This document shows positions 27,663-36,888 of a DNA stretch of 64,000 nt, in pieces. The position numbers and the translations under genes are program-made. This DNA comes from Desulfomicrobium macestii (lineage in GTDB: Bacteria; Desulfobacterota; Desulfovibrionia; Desulfovibrionales; Desulfomicrobiaceae). The DNA is taken from assembly GCF_014873765.1 (NCBI RefSeq), contig NZ_JADBGG010000002.1, positions 62,001 through 126,000 on the forward strand. The letters run 5' to 3'. The notes beneath the pieces were generated by a model. The model worked only from the letters and a program-made list of their open reading frames with translations, was not told where the DNA came from and did not search any database. Positions within the stretch are counted from its first letter, which is position 1; every line of letters begins with the position of its first letter.

Positions 27663-29051
27663 GTGAAGAAGCCCATCCTGGTCATCCAGATGCAGCGCAT
27701 GGGGGACCTGATCCTGTCCTTCCCTCTTTTTTTATGGCTGGAGCGGGCATTTCCCGGTCATCCGGTCTGGGTCATGGCCGAGCCGAGTTTTGCCGTGCCG
27801 CTTGTGCGCCTGAGTCCGCAGGTTCGTTACTTCAGTCATGGGCAGGAAGGGGAGCTGCGGCGGCAGGCATTTCATCTGGTCATAAATCTGAGTCACCGCG
27901 CCCAAAGCATGGAGCTGGCCGGGAGCCTGCATTGCGATGCGCTGGTGGGCGGATACATCCGGGATGGCGTGACCCGCATCGAGGGCGACTGGCAGGAATA
28001 CCGGGCGTCGCTGACGCACAACAACCGGCACAACCACTTTCATTGGGCCGATCTGAACGCCCTCGGCGTGATTCCGCGCAAAATCATGGAGCAAACCCGC
28101 TGGCCCGGGCCGCGCGACATGCCGCACGGCATCCGTCACATTGGTCTTTTTCTCGGCGCGAGCCAGCCGGACAAGCGGCCCAGTGCCGCGTTTTGGGTCG
28201 AGCTTGTCGAAGAACTCGAACGGCGAGGGTTCGTGCCTGTCCTGCTTGGCGGGCCCGGAGAGCGTGAGCTGTGCCGCGAGGTGCTGCGCCTCGTCGCACG
28301 TCCGGTGGCCAGCGCCTGCGGTAGCCTGGGGCTGGATGCTTTTGCCATGTTCGGCCAGACTCTGGCCGCCATGATAACCCCCGATACGGGCCCCATGCAT
28401 CTGGCGGCCTGGTCGGGGCTCAAGGTACTCAATCTGTCCATGGGGCCGGTGCATGCCTTCGAGACCGGCCCGTACCAGCCGGGGCACGTGGTGCTGCGCA
28501 GTTCAGGGGATTGCGTGGGCTGCTGGCGCTGCCGCTTTGAACTTCCGCGTTGCCACCGGCGCTTCAAGCCCGTGCGGGTGGTGCGCGTCCTTGAAGCCAT
28601 GCTCGGGCGCAAGGGCAAGCTGACCGGCCTGCGGCTTCCCGGACTTGAGATTCTGGCCAGCGGCCGAAAGGACGGCCTCTATGATCTGATCCCGCTCTCC
28701 GTCCGTCCCAAGGCCGGTCAGAAGCTGTCCGCATATTGGCAGGCTTTCTGGCTGTATGCTTTTGGGCTTGGCTCCCGGGATGAATGCCTGGCCGAGGCCG
28801 GGAATCTGCGTGAAGCCCATGACGCCCTGGTGCGGGTCATGGCGGTCGGAGCGCTGCGATTTTTTCGCACAGCGAGCAGCACCGCCGACCCTGAGCGGCT
28901 TGTGCGCGAATGGGATCACGCAGCCCTGGCTTTGCGCCCTTTGAGCGGGTACGCCGCTGTCCATCTGTCCAATCATGACTGCTCCCCGGCTAGCCGCAGG
29001 CGCGTGCTGGCCCTGGCCGAGGACCATCTCGAATTTCTTCGCCCATCGTGA
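27663..29051 (+). CDS. Glycosyltransferase family 9 (heptosyltransferase-like) with C-terminal extension
   Basis: A 462-residue protein starting with GTG. The first ~320 residues fit GT9: ILVIQMQRMGDLILSFPLF at the N-terminus, GLFLGASQPDKRPSAAFW, and the sugar-nucleotide site ITPDTGPMHLAAWSGLKVL. Family members add heptose to LPS. The last ~130 residues extend beyond the usual domain, after a cysteine-rich CVGCWRCRFELPRC stretch that resembles the CxxC region in some Desulfovibrio homologues. It pairs with the upstream CgeB-like gene. Confidence 0.82.
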   Translation: MKKPILVIQMQRMGDLILSFPLFLWLERAFPGHPVWVMAEPSFAVPLVRLSPQVRYFSHGQEGELRRQAFHLVINLSHRAQSMELAGSLHCDALVGGYIRDGVTRIEGDWQEYRASLTHNNRHNHFHWADLNALGVIPRKIMEQTRWPGPRDMPHGIRHIGLFLGASQPDKRPSAAFWVELVEELERRGFVPVLLGGPGERELCREVLRLVARPVASACGSLGLDAFAMFGQTLAAMITPDTGPMHLAAWSGLKVLNLSMGPVHAFETGPYQPGHVVLRSSGDCVGCWRCRFELPRCHRRFKPVRVVRVLEAMLGRKGKLTGLRLPGLEILASGRKDGLYDLIPLSVRPKAGQKLSAYWQAFWLYAFGLGSRDECLAEAGNLREAHDALVRVMAVGALRFFRTASSTADPERLVREWDHAALALRPLSGYAAVHLSNHDCSPASRRRVLALAEDHLEFLRPS

Positions 29052-29070
29052 GAGGGTAACGTTTTCAATC

Positions 29071-29106
29071 AAAGAAAAAGGCGGCCAGTGGCCGCCTTTT
29101 TCTTTT
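29071..29106. terminator. Bidirectional terminator between convergent operons
   Basis: AAAGAAAAAGGCGGCC, an AGT loop and GGCCGCCTTTTTCTTT form a 16-base perfect palindrome with A and T tracts on both sides. It ends the glycosyltransferase genes to the left and the efflux operon to the right. Confidence 0.92.
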
Positions 29107-29121
29107 GAATTCAATTGGTTG

Positions 29122-30537
29122 CTATTGAGCCGAGGCATGCAGCCCGTTTTCCTGCCAGCCACCGCCAAGTGCGGTGAAAAGCTCGACCATGGCCAGCTTC
29201 CGGGCCAGGCGGGCGTCGAGCAGGTTTTGTCTGGCCGTGAAGAGGGTGCGTTCCGCGTCGTGCACGGCAAAGGCGCTCTCAAGGCCCGCCGAAAAACGCT
29301 GATCGACCAGCAGGCGGCTCTTCTCCGCGCTTGCCGCGCGCCTGGCCTGGGCTTTGACCTGGCCTTCGTAGCCCTGGTTTTTGGCCAGGGCGTCGGAGAC
29401 TTCTCGAAAGGCGTTCTGGATGGTCTGCTCGTATTGCGCGACTCTGATCTGCTGCTCCGCCTTGGCCGCCTCAAGTCTGGCCGTGTTCCGGCCCGCGTCA
29501 AAGAGGGGCAGGGTGATGCTGGGCACGAAGGTCCAGGCCCGCTGGGCCGAATCGAACAGGTCGGTCAGTTCCAGGCTGGCCAAACCGGCCGTCGTGGTCA
29601 GTCCGATGCGCGGGAAGAAGGCCGCCCGTGCGGCGCCAATTTCCGCGCCCGCGGCCCACAGGCGGTGTTCGGCCTCCAGGATGTCCGGGCGCCTGGTCAA
29701 AAGCTCCGACGGAAGCCCCGGCTCCACCGTCGTGCGCAGGGCCACGTCGTTTATGGCCCGGGCCGGGAGGCCGAGTTCCGGGACGGGCACGCCGACCAGC
29801 ACGGCCAGGGCGTTTTCATCCATGGCCACCTGGGCCGTGAGGCGCGCGACCTCGGCCTGGGCCACGGCCACGACTTCCTCGGCCTGATGGCGGGCCAGTT
29901 CCGTGCTCATGCCGTGGGCCAGTTGGGCCATGGTCAGATCAAGGGTTGCCTGGCGGCTTTCAAGGGTTTCCCGGGCCAGAGCAAGATGTTCGCGGTCTCC
30001 GGCCAGGGTCAGATAGCCCCTTGCGACCTGGGACACGAGGCTGATGTGCGCGGCCCGCCGGGCCTCCTCCGTGGCCAGGTAGCTCTCCAGGGCCGAGTCC
30101 TCAAGGCTCTTCACCCGGCCGAAGAAGTCAAGCTCGAAGGAGGAGATTCCAAGCCCCACGTTCCACTGCCGGTCAATGCCCTCGATCCCGCCGTGCAGGT
30201 CCGCAGGCAGACGCTGGTTCGAGTTCTGGCCCGAGGCGTCGATGTTCGGGATACGGTCGGCGCGGGCGATGCCGAACTGGGCGCGGGCCTTGTCCATGGC
30301 CAGCACGGCCTGACGCAGGCTTCGGTTCTGGTTCAGGGCCGTGGATATGAGCTTTTGCAGGGCCGAGTCGGGGAACACGTCTCGCCAGCCAAGCTCGTCC
30401 ACTCCGGCCAGGGGGCCGGTCTGGGTCGGTGCGTTCCAGGCCTCGGGCACGGGCATGGCCGGGCGCTCCCGTTCAGGAGCGAGGGTGGCGCAGCCGCTCA
30501 AGGCGACGAGCGCGATCACGAGTATCAATCTTCGCAT
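29122..30537 (-). CDS. RND efflux system outer-membrane lipoprotein (NodT/OprM type)
   Basis: The outer-membrane channel of a tripartite pump, 471 residues. A lipoprotein signal [16 protein letters not shown] gives a lipobox LSGC with Cys16 as the lipidated residue. Two internally similar OEP repeats follow, each with long coiled-coil helices (for example [18 protein letters not shown] and [15 protein letters not shown]). It overlaps the pump gene by 13 bases and is last in the operon. Confidence 0.9.
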   Translation of the reverse strand: MRRLILVIALVALSGCATLAPERERPAMPVPEAWNAPTQTGPLAGVDELGWRDVFPDSALQKLISTALNQNRSLRQAVLAMDKARAQFGIARADRIPNIDASGQNSNQRLPADLHGGIEGIDRQWNVGLGISSFELDFFGRVKSLEDSALESYLATEEARRAAHISLVSQVARGYLTLAGDREHLALARETLESRQATLDLTMAQLAHGMSTELARHQAEEVVAVAQAEVARLTAQVAMDENALAVLVGVPVPELGLPARAINDVALRTTVEPGLPSELLTRRPDILEAEHRLWAAGAEIGAARAAFFPRIGLTTTAGLASLELTDLFDSAQRAWTFVPSITLPLFDAGRNTARLEAAKAEQQIRVAQYEQTIQNAFREVSDALAKNQGYEGQVKAQARRAASAEKSRLLVDQRFSAGLESAFAVHDAERTLFTARQNLLDARLARKLAMVELFTALGGGWQENGLHASAQ

Positions 30538-33500
30538 GGGTGCCCTCCGGGGATGATGGCGCGAGTGGTCGATTTTTTGGGTTCCTTGCGGGAAAGTCCC
30601 AGCTTGGCCACGATGACGAAGAAGACCGGGATGAGCAGGGAGCCGATGATGGTCGAGGCGATGGTGCCGCCGATGACGCCCGTGCCGATGGAGTTCTGTC
30701 CGCCCGAACCCGCGCCGGAGTTCAGGGCCAGGGGCAGGACGCCAAGGCCGAAGGCCAGGGAGGTCATGAGGATGGGCCGCAGACGTTGCCGGGCCGCCTC
30801 GACCACCGCGGTCATGAGATCCATGCCCGATTCGGCCAGGCTCTTGGCGAACTCGACGATGAGGATGGCGTTTTTGGCCGCCAGGCCCATGGTCGTGAGC
30901 AGGCCGACCTGGAAGTAGACGTCATTGGTCAGGCCGCGCAGACTGACGGCGGCCAGGGCTCCGACGACGCCGATGGGCACGACCAGGATGACCGATGCGG
31001 GAAGGCTCCAGCTTTCATACAGGGCCGCCAGGCACAGGAATACGACGATGATGGAGAGACCGTAGAGCATGATGGTCTGCGAGCCTGCCTGACGTTCCTG
31101 GAAGGACAGGCCGGTCCAGGAGAAGCCGATGCCTTCGGGCAACTGACTGGCCAGGCTCTCCATGGTCGCCATGGCCTGCCCGGAGCTCTTGCCCGGAGCG
31201 GGCGCGCCGAGAATCTGCATGGCCGGAACGCCGTTGTAGCGCTCCAGGCGCGGCGAGCCCGAGGTCCAGTGCGCCGTGGCGAAGCTCGACATGGGCACCA
31301 TCTGGCCGGATTTTCCGCGCACATGCCACCGGGCCAGATCCTCGGGCATCATGCGGTAGGGTGCCTCGCCCTGCATGATGACCTTCTTGACGCGGCCCTT
31401 GTCCAGGAAGTCGTTGACGTAGGAGCTGCCCCAGGCCGTGGCGATGACGCCGGTCACATCGGACACGGCAAGGCCCAGGGCGCCTGCCTTGTCCCAATCG
31501 ATGTCGATGCGGTACTGCGGCGTGTCATCCAGACCGTTGGGGCGGACCATGGCCAGGTCAGGATGCTGTCTGGCCATGCCGAGGAGCTGGTTGCGGGCGG
31601 CCGTGAGCTTTTCGTGGCCGAGGCCCGCCATGTCCTGCAACTCGAAGTCGAACCCGGCCGCGTTGCCCAGTTCCATCACCGCAGGAGGGGAAAAGGCGAA
31701 GACCTGCGCGTCGCGGTACTGCGAGAACGCGGCCATGGCCCGTCCGGCGATGGCTTTGACGTGCATGTCGGGAGTCTTGCGCACGCTCCAGTCCTTGAGA
31801 CGCACGAAGCACATGGCCGTGTTCTGACCGCTTCCGGCGAAGCTGAAGCCAGCCACCGCCATGAGCGATTGCACGGAGTCCTTCTCGGTTTCCAGGAAGT
31901 GATTTTCGATGCGCTCCAGCACATCAAGGGCGCGGTCCTGGGTCGCGCCGATGGGCAGCTGGACCTGCACGAAGAGGATGCCCTGGTCCTCGTCGGGAAG
32001 AAAACCCGTGGGCAGGCGCTGGAACAGGAACATCATGGCCGCGAGGATGAGCGCATAGAGGACCAGCGAGCGGCCCCAGCGCCGGGTCATGGACCCGACC
32101 AGCTTCTGATACCCATTGGCCGTGCGGTCGAAGCCGCGGTTGAACAGGCCGAAGAAGCCGCGTTTGCCCTGGCCGGGCTTGGCGGGCTTTAGCATTGTGG
32201 CGCACAGGGCCGGGGTCAGGATCAGGGCCACCAGGACGGAGAGGACCATGGCCGAGACCACGGTGATGGAGAACTGGCGGTAGATGACGCCCGTGGACCC
32301 GCCGAAGAAGGCCATGGGCACGAACACGGCGGACAGCACCAGGGCGATGCCGACCAGGGCCCCGGAGATCTGGGTCATGGACAGATGGGTCGCGTCCTTG
32401 GCCGACAGGCCGTCCTCGTGCATGATGCGCTCGACGTTCTCGACCACGACGATGGCGTCGTCCACCAGCAGGCCGATGGCCAGGACCATGGCGAACATGG
32501 TCAGGGTGTTGATGGAGTAGCCAAAGGCCGCCAGCACCCCAAAGGTGCCGAGCAGAACCACGGGCACGGCGATGGTCGGGATGAGCGTGGCCCGGAAGTT
32601 CTGCAGAAAGAGGTACATGACCAGAAAGACCAGCACGACGGCTTCAAGCAGGGTGCGGATCACCTCCTCGATGGAGATGCGCACGAAGGGCGTGGTGTCG
32701 AAGGCTTCCACGACCTTCATCCCGGCCGGAAAGGTCGAGCTGATGCTGTCCGTGTATTCGGCGATGGCCTCGACGGTCTTCAGGGCGTTGGCGCCGGTGG
32801 CCAGCTTGATGGCTAGGGCCGCCGCGGGCTGACCGTTGAAGCGGGAGACGATCTGCGAATTCTCGGCGCCCAGTTCCACCTTGGCCACGTCGCCCAGTCG
32901 CACCGTGGAGCCGTCGGTATGCACTTTCAGGAGGATGTTCCGGAATTGCTCCGGAGTCTGCAGGCGATCCTGAACGCTGACCGTGAAGTTGATGCGCTGT
33001 TCCTCCACAGAGGGCAGTCCGCCCAGCTGTCCTGCGGATATCTGGGCATTTTGGGCCTTGATGGCTGCCGCGACGTCGGCGGGCGTGAGGCTGTAGGAGT
33101 GCAATTTGTCAGGGTTGAGCCAGATGCGCATGGCGTGCTGCGAGCCGAACAGGGTGACCTCGCCGACGCCTTCCACGCGGCTCATGCCGTCGAGCACATT
33201 GGCGGCCACATAGTCGGCCAGTTCGGCCCTGGCCATGGAGCCGTCCTCGGACACGAATCCGAGTACCTGCACGAAGTTTCTGACCGCTTTCGTGACCTGC
33301 ACGCCCTGGGCCTGCACTTCCTGCGGCAGCAGCGACATGGCCAGCTGCAGCTTGTTCTGGACCTGCACCTGGGCAATGTCCGGGTTGGTGCCGGCCTTGA
33401 AGGTCAGGGTGATTTCGGCCTGACCCGAGGACTGGCTGGTCGAGGACATGTAGTCCAGGTTGTCGATGCCCTTCATCTTCTGTTCGATGACCTGCGTGAC

Positions 33501-33680
33501 CGCGTCTTCGAGCGTCTTGGCGGAGGCGCCGGGATAGGTCGCGCTGATGGCCACGGAAGGCGGAGCGATGGGCGGATACTGGGATATGGGCAGGCCGGTT
33601 ATGGCCAGCACGCCGCCAAGCATGGCGGCGATGGCCAGAACCCAGGCGAATACCGGGCGATTGATGAAAAAATGTGCCAT
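30525..33680 (-). CDS. RND multidrug efflux pump, HAE1 family (AcrB/MexB type)
   Basis: A 1051-residue inner-membrane proton antiporter. The N-terminus [20 protein letters not shown] is typical of the family. Transmembrane helix 4 carries the proton-relay pair in [17 protein letters not shown], and helix 10 carries the lysine equivalent region [12 protein letters not shown]. Two large periplasmic loops and about twelve helices are evident. The substrate range cannot be read from sequence. It is between the adaptor and outer-membrane channel genes, a full tripartite set. Confidence 0.94.
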   Translation of the reverse strand: MAHFFINRPVFAWVLAIAAMLGGVLAITGLPISQYPPIAPPSVAISATYPGASAKTLEDAVTQVIEQKMKGIDNLDYMSSTSQSSGQAEITLTFKAGTNPDIAQVQVQNKLQLAMSLLPQEVQAQGVQVTKAVRNFVQVLGFVSEDGSMARAELADYVAANVLDGMSRVEGVGEVTLFGSQHAMRIWLNPDKLHSYSLTPADVAAAIKAQNAQISAGQLGGLPSVEEQRINFTVSVQDRLQTPEQFRNILLKVHTDGSTVRLGDVAKVELGAENSQIVSRFNGQPAAALAIKLATGANALKTVEAIAEYTDSISSTFPAGMKVVEAFDTTPFVRISIEEVIRTLLEAVVLVFLVMYLFLQNFRATLIPTIAVPVVLLGTFGVLAAFGYSINTLTMFAMVLAIGLLVDDAIVVVENVERIMHEDGLSAKDATHLSMTQISGALVGIALVLSAVFVPMAFFGGSTGVIYRQFSITVVSAMVLSVLVALILTPALCATMLKPAKPGQGKRGFFGLFNRGFDRTANGYQKLVGSMTRRWGRSLVLYALILAAMMFLFQRLPTGFLPDEDQGILFVQVQLPIGATQDRALDVLERIENHFLETEKDSVQSLMAVAGFSFAGSGQNTAMCFVRLKDWSVRKTPDMHVKAIAGRAMAAFSQYRDAQVFAFSPPAVMELGNAAGFDFELQDMAGLGHEKLTAARNQLLGMARQHPDLAMVRPNGLDDTPQYRIDIDWDKAGALGLAVSDVTGVIATAWGSSYVNDFLDKGRVKKVIMQGEAPYRMMPEDLARWHVRGKSGQMVPMSSFATAHWTSGSPRLERYNGVPAMQILGAPAPGKSSGQAMATMESLASQLPEGIGFSWTGLSFQERQAGSQTIMLYGLSIIVVFLCLAALYESWSLPASVILVVPIGVVGALAAVSLRGLTNDVYFQVGLLTTMGLAAKNAILIVEFAKSLAESGMDLMTAVVEAARQRLRPILMTSLAFGLGVLPLALNSGAGSGGQNSIGTGVIGGTIASTIIGSLLIPVFFVIVAKLGLSRKEPKKSTTRAIIPGGHPCED

Positions 33681-33689
33681 GAGAGCTCC

Positions 33690-34838
33690 TTACATTGTGT
33701 CTTTTGCGACACGGACCTGCACGCCGGGGCGCGCCTTCTGCAAACCTTCGACGACCACTCGGTCTCCGGCGGCCAGTCCCTGGCGCACAACCCAGTCACC
33801 ATCGACCGCCCGGTCCAGTTCCAGGGGGCGGACAGCCACCTTTTCCTCGCCGTCCACGATCATGGCCATGGCTTTGCCATGCGCGTCGCGGACCACGGCC
33901 TGTTGCGGAATGAGCAGCGCATTGGCCAGCACCCCCTCCTCGACGACGGCGCGGACGTACATGCCCGGCAGAAGGTCGCGTTCGGGGTTGGGGAAGACGG
34001 CGCGCAGGGTGACGGAGCCGGTGCTCTGATCCACGCTGGCCTCGGCCAGTTGCAGGATGCCCTCATGGGCATAGGTTGCGCCGTCTTCGAGGATCAGGCG
34101 GACTTTTGTCGCGGCTGCGCCGGCGGACTGGACGGCCCCGCTCTTGAGGGCGTGCTTCATGCGCAAAAGTTCAACGTTGGACTGGGTGAGATCCACATAG
34201 ATGGGGTCGAGTTGCTGCACCGTGGCCATGGCCTGGGCCTGATTGGCCGTGACCAGGGCGCCCGGGGTGATGGTGGACCGACCGATGCGGCCGCTTATGG
34301 GCGAGAGGACCCTGGTCCGCTCAAGATCGATGTGCGCGGCGCCAAGCTCGGCCTGCGCCGCGGCCACATTGGCCTCCGCCAGGGCCAGGGCGGCCTGGAC
34401 CTCGTCGTGGTCCTGCTGGCTGACGGCCTTGGTGCGGATCAGGTCACGATAGCGCACCGCTTTCAGCCGGGCGGGCTCCAGTTCGGCCTTGGCCTTGGCC
34501 ACTGCCGCCTTGGCGCGGGCCACGGCCACTTCATAGGTCGAAGGGTCGATCTGGTAGAGCAGATCGCCGGATTTGACCTCGGTCCCTTCCTCAAAGGCCC
34601 GCTTCAGGATGATGCCGCCCACCTGCGGCCGGATCTCGGCCATCTGGTATACGGCGGTGCGTCCCGGCAATTCCGTGGTCAGACGGACGTTTGTTTCCTG
34701 CATGGTGACCACGGCCACTTCCGGAGCGGGAGCAACCTGGGCTGCGGCTGGCTGGTTGGCTTGCGACGGCTTGTTCCAGGCGAGATAGCCAAGGCCGACG
34801 GCGACCACGACGACAACGGGAATAAGTATTTTCTTCAT
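33690..34838 (-). CDS. RND efflux periplasmic adaptor (membrane fusion protein)
   Basis: A 382-residue adaptor linking pump and channel. MKKILIPVVVVVAVGLGYLAW is an N-terminal membrane anchor; there is no lipobox cysteine, unlike AcrA and MexA. Lipoyl, alpha-hairpin and beta-barrel segments follow (GTEVKSGDLLYQIDPSTYE, then an Ala/Lys/Glu-rich hairpin at ~90-160). GGAAGGA precedes the ATG. The promoter upstream has a 16-bp operator in its spacer, so the TetR gene next door should repress it. Confidence 0.92.
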   Translation of the reverse strand: MKKILIPVVVVVAVGLGYLAWNKPSQANQPAAAQVAPAPEVAVVTMQETNVRLTTELPGRTAVYQMAEIRPQVGGIILKRAFEEGTEVKSGDLLYQIDPSTYEVAVARAKAAVAKAKAELEPARLKAVRYRDLIRTKAVSQQDHDEVQAALALAEANVAAAQAELGAAHIDLERTRVLSPISGRIGRSTITPGALVTANQAQAMATVQQLDPIYVDLTQSNVELLRMKHALKSGAVQSAGAAATKVRLILEDGATYAHEGILQLAEASVDQSTGSVTLRAVFPNPERDLLPGMYVRAVVEEGVLANALLIPQQAVVRDAHGKAMAMIVDGEEKVAVRPLELDRAVDGDWVVRQGLAAGDRVVVEGLQKARPGVQVRVAKDTM

Positions 34839-34868
34839 TTGGTCCTTCCAGGATTTCTTGTTTTGAAA

Positions 34869-34896
34869 ATATTATGTGAACGGTCGTTCACTTTAA
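34869..34896 (-). promoter_or_regulatory. Promoter of the efflux operon
   Basis: Minus strand TTAAAG (34896-34891), 16-base spacer, TAATAT (34874-34869), followed by a ~30-base leader to the adaptor ATG. The operator at 34876-34891 fills the spacer. Confidence 0.7.
34876..34891. promoter_or_regulatory. TetR-family operator 1 (perfect palindrome)
   Basis: GTGAACGGTCGTTCAC has seven-base arms around a GT centre. It occupies the spacer of the efflux promoter. The same site with one change is found upstream of tetR at 35517-35532. Confidence 0.85.
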
Positions 34897-34909
34897 GGGC
34901 AAAAAAAAA

Positions 34910-35506
34910 TTAAGGGGATACGCCTCGGACAAACATTTTCCAGTTGGCCTCGGCCTGGGTCTTGGGATCAATCATGTCGCCGCGCCTGCTGTACAGGATG
35001 GCGATGGTCAGGAACTGACCCAGAAACTGCACGAAGATCTCATCGGCATCGATGTCGTCGCGGATTTCCCCGGCAATCTGGCCCTGGCGGATGATCCCGG
35101 CCACCTCGGACTGGTGCCGCTGATGGTTCTTCAGCAGGCGCTCCCGCAGGTGGTTCTCGTCACTCCACAGCGCGTCCGAGAGCACGAGGTTGGGTAGCGC
35201 CCGGTAGCGCTCGACCACGCTGATGTGCAGGTCGTAGCAGCGGCGCAGCTTGGTCAGTGCGGGGCCCGGTTCCTTGATGGCCTGGCGGATTCCTTCGGTC
35301 TTGACGTCGTCGAGCAGGTCCAGGACGCTGGCCAGTATGTCGGCCTTGCCGCCTGGAAAATGCCTGTACAGGGCCGGCGCGGTCACGCCCACGGCGCGGG
35401 CCACGTTGCGCGCGGTGAGGGCCCCGACACCCTGGTCGGCAACCAGTGCGAGGGCCGCTTCGGCGATCTGTTCGCGACGGATTATGGTGGTGAGTCTCTT
35501 TGCCAT
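34910..35506 (-). CDS. TetR/AcrR-family transcriptional regulator of the efflux operon
   Basis: A 198-residue repressor. The N-terminal helix-turn-helix is LTARNVARAVGVTAPALYRHF at about residues 29-49; the C-terminal part is a variable ligand-binding domain. It is transcribed in the same direction as the pump operon, 71 bases upstream of it. Matching operators lie before both, so it should repress itself and the pump. The -10 hexamer ends only eight bases before the ATG and no Shine-Dalgarno is present, so the message is probably leaderless. Confidence 0.9.
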   Translation of the reverse strand: MAKRLTTIIRREQIAEAALALVADQGVGALTARNVARAVGVTAPALYRHFPGGKADILASVLDLLDDVKTEGIRQAIKEPGPALTKLRRCYDLHISVVERYRALPNLVLSDALWSDENHLRERLLKNHQRHQSEVAGIIRQGQIAGEIRDDIDADEIFVQFLGQFLTIAILYSRRGDMIDPKTQAEANWKMFVRGVSP

Positions 35507-35514
35507 GGAGGGGC

Positions 35515-35543
35515 TAGTTAACGACCGTTCACTTTGTCGTCAA
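35515..35543 (-). promoter_or_regulatory. Promoter of tetR giving a nearly leaderless transcript
   Basis: Minus strand TTGACG (35543-35538), 17-base spacer, TAACTA (35520-35515), then only eight bases to the ATG at 35506. The operator copy overlaps the spacer and -10. Confidence 0.65.
35517..35532. promoter_or_regulatory. TetR-family operator 2
   Basis: GTTAACGACCGTTCAC matches the complement of operator 1 at 15 of 16 positions and covers the tetR -10 region, implying autorepression. Confidence 0.8.
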
Positions 35544-35577
35544 GAGCAAAATGTGAGGTGGAAGGAAGAAATTTTGG

Positions 35578-36180
35578 TGTGATTGTGCGGAGGGGTGGAG
35601 TCAGAATGCTAAAAAGATTGAAGAGATTAGGGATTTGTGCGGCCAGCGGCCCGTTGCCGCCATGGCCTTGAGGCCCGCCGGAACTCCTTCGCGGGCCTCG
35701 TAGAGTTGAATCGTTGCGTGCAGGGCGGAAATTTCTGGGCAGTGCGCCCGGCAACGATTCAACAAACGATGCCTGGCTCAGTCAGACAGCCGACGCGCCT
35801 CAAGACCATGACGGCAACGGACCTTGAGGTACTGGCGGGTGGTAGCTGGTCGTGATTGAGGGAGGGTTGGAGTCAGAATATTGATAAGATTTCGGAGATT
35901 TAGGGTGTTGCGCGATTAGTGCTCCGTTGCCATCATGGGCTTGAGGTACTGGCGGGTGGTTGCTGGTCGTGATTGAGGGAGGGTTGGAGTCAGAATGTTG
36001 GAAAGATTTCGGAGGGTTAGGGTGTTACGCGATTAGTGCTCCGTTGCCACCATGGGCTTGTGGTGCTGGCGGGTGATTGCTGGCCGTGATTGTGGGAGGA
36101 TTGGAGTCATTGTTTGAAGAAGATTGGGGAGATTAAGGGGTAATGTGCGACCGGCGGTCCGTTTCCGTCATGGCCTTGTG
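35578..36180 (+). repeat. Four-copy 117-bp tandem repeat array in a gene-free region
   Basis: Units begin with a (C/T)GTGATTG motif at 35578, 35851, 35968 and 36085. Units 2 and 3 are 117 bases each and nearly alike (both hold GGAGGGTTGGAGTCAGAAT and GATTAGTGCTCCGTTGCCA). Unit 1 is 273 bases because of a 156-base addition, and unit 4 is more diverged. The stretch 35544-36230 contains no believable gene; short frames in it only read the repeats. Function unknown. Confidence 0.85.
35651..35820 (+). repeat. Nested inverted-repeat element inside repeat unit 1
   Basis: Outer arms of 31 bases (35651-35681 and 35790-35820) match at 27 positions. Inside are a hairpin with arms GAGGCCCGC/GCGGGCCTC (35670-35699) and a perfect 13-base inverted repeat GTTGAATCGTTGC (35705-35717) and GCAACGATTCAAC (35751-35763). 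The 8-base sequence CCTTGAGG occurs at 35666 and 35822, flanking a 148-base segment. Confidence 0.75.
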
Positions 36181-36196
36181 TTGAAAAAAAAAGTAC

Positions 36197-36225
36197 TTGC
36201 ACTTTGCAGGGGCATTTATTAGCAA
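36197..36225 (+). promoter_or_regulatory. Possible rubrerythrin promoter
   Basis: TTGCAC (36197-36202), 17-base spacer and TAGCAA precede the rubrerythrin gene. Just downstream, GATGAGAATTATTCCTGATAA partly resembles a Fur site but matches too few positions to call. Confidence 0.3.
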
Positions 36226-36270
36226 GATGAGAATTATTCCTGATAACAAAAACATTCAAGGAGAATACCA

Positions 36271-36765
36271 ATGAGCAAGACCACCGAGAATTTGAAAGAG
36301 GCTTTTGCCGGAGAATCCCAGGCCAACCGTAAGTATCTGGCTTTCGCCAAGAAGGCCGAAGAAGAAGGGCTGCCGCAGGTTGCCAAGTTGTTCCGGGCTG
36401 CGGCGCACGCCGAGACCATTCACGCCCATGCCCACCTTCGCCTCATGAAGGGTATCGGCTCCACGGCCGAGAATCTCAAGGAAGCCGTGGCCGGTGAAAC
36501 GCATGAATTCAAGTCCATGTATCCGGCCATGATCGCCGATGCCCAGGCCGAAGGCGAAAAGGCTGCCGAGAAATATTTCGTTTTCGCCAACCAGGCCGAG
36601 GAATGCCACGCAAACCTCTACTCCAAGGCGGCGGAAAAGATGGGTGAGCTGGCGGCAGTGGACTACTATGTCTGCAGCATCTGCGGTCACATCCATGAAG
36701 GCGAGCCTACCGAAAAGTGTCCGATCTGCGGCGCGCCGGCCAAGGCATACGGCGTCGTGGCCTAG
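36271..36765 (+). CDS. rbr: Rubrerythrin
   Basis: A 164-residue peroxide-reducing di-iron protein. The four-helix part carries the glutamates of the di-iron site (AGESQANRKY near 14, AHAETIHAHAHL near 48, then AGETHEF and QAEECHANLY), and the C-terminus has the rubredoxin-like iron site CSIC and CPIC with spacing as in rubrerythrins. The length is that of the short form. CAAGGAG precedes the ATG. It is a single-gene unit with a terminator right after it. Confidence 0.95.
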   Translation: MSKTTENLKEAFAGESQANRKYLAFAKKAEEEGLPQVAKLFRAAAHAETIHAHAHLRLMKGIGSTAENLKEAVAGETHEFKSMYPAMIADAQAEGEKAAEKYFVFANQAEECHANLYSKAAEKMGELAAVDYYVCSICGHIHEGEPTEKCPICGAPAKAYGVVA

Positions 36766-36795
36766 AGGCCTTGAGCCTTCCCGCCGGATTGCTGG

Positions 36796-36830
36796 AAAAG
36801 CCGCGTTCCCCTTTCGGGAGCGCGGCTTTT
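36796..36830 (+). terminator. Intrinsic terminator after rubrerythrin
   Basis: AAAAGCCGCG and CGCGGCTTTT form a ten-base stem, ending in TTTT, 30 bases past the stop. Confidence 0.8.
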
Positions 36831-36836
36831 CAAATG

Positions 36837-36870
36837 AAAAAGGCCATGCATCACTGCACGGCCTTTTTTT
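36837..36870. terminator. Second hairpin, terminator of the DEAD-box helicase gene
   Basis: AAAAAGGCCATGCA and TGCACGGCCTTTTT form a 14-base stem with one G-U-type pair, with A and T tracts on both sides, 19 bases after the helicase stop on the minus strand. Confidence 0.8.
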
Positions 36871-36888
36871 GTGGATTATTTTCGGGTG

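Noticed and set aside
28975-30918. 647-codon plus-strand frame opposite the efflux outer-membrane gene
   Set aside because: It crosses a strong bidirectional terminator and overlaps well-supported genes on the other strand; its protein is Gly/Gln/His-rich with no domain.
35705-35763. Inverted repeat considered as an integron attC recombination site
   Set aside because: attC ends read RYYYAAC at the left and GTTRRRY at the right; here the arms run the other way (GTT at the left, AAC at the right) on both strands, and there is no integrase nearby.
35637-35855. 72-codon frame inside the repeat region
   Set aside because: It reads straight across inverted and direct repeats, has no ribosome site, and its sequence is explained by the repeats.
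35578-36180. Tandem repeats considered as a CRISPR array
   Set aside because: The unit is 117 bases with no short repeat/unique spacer alternation, and no cas genes are present.
36226-36246. Fur or PerR box before rubrerythrin
   Set aside because: Only about nine of fourteen positions of the Fur 7-1-7 pattern match and the PerR pattern does not fit.
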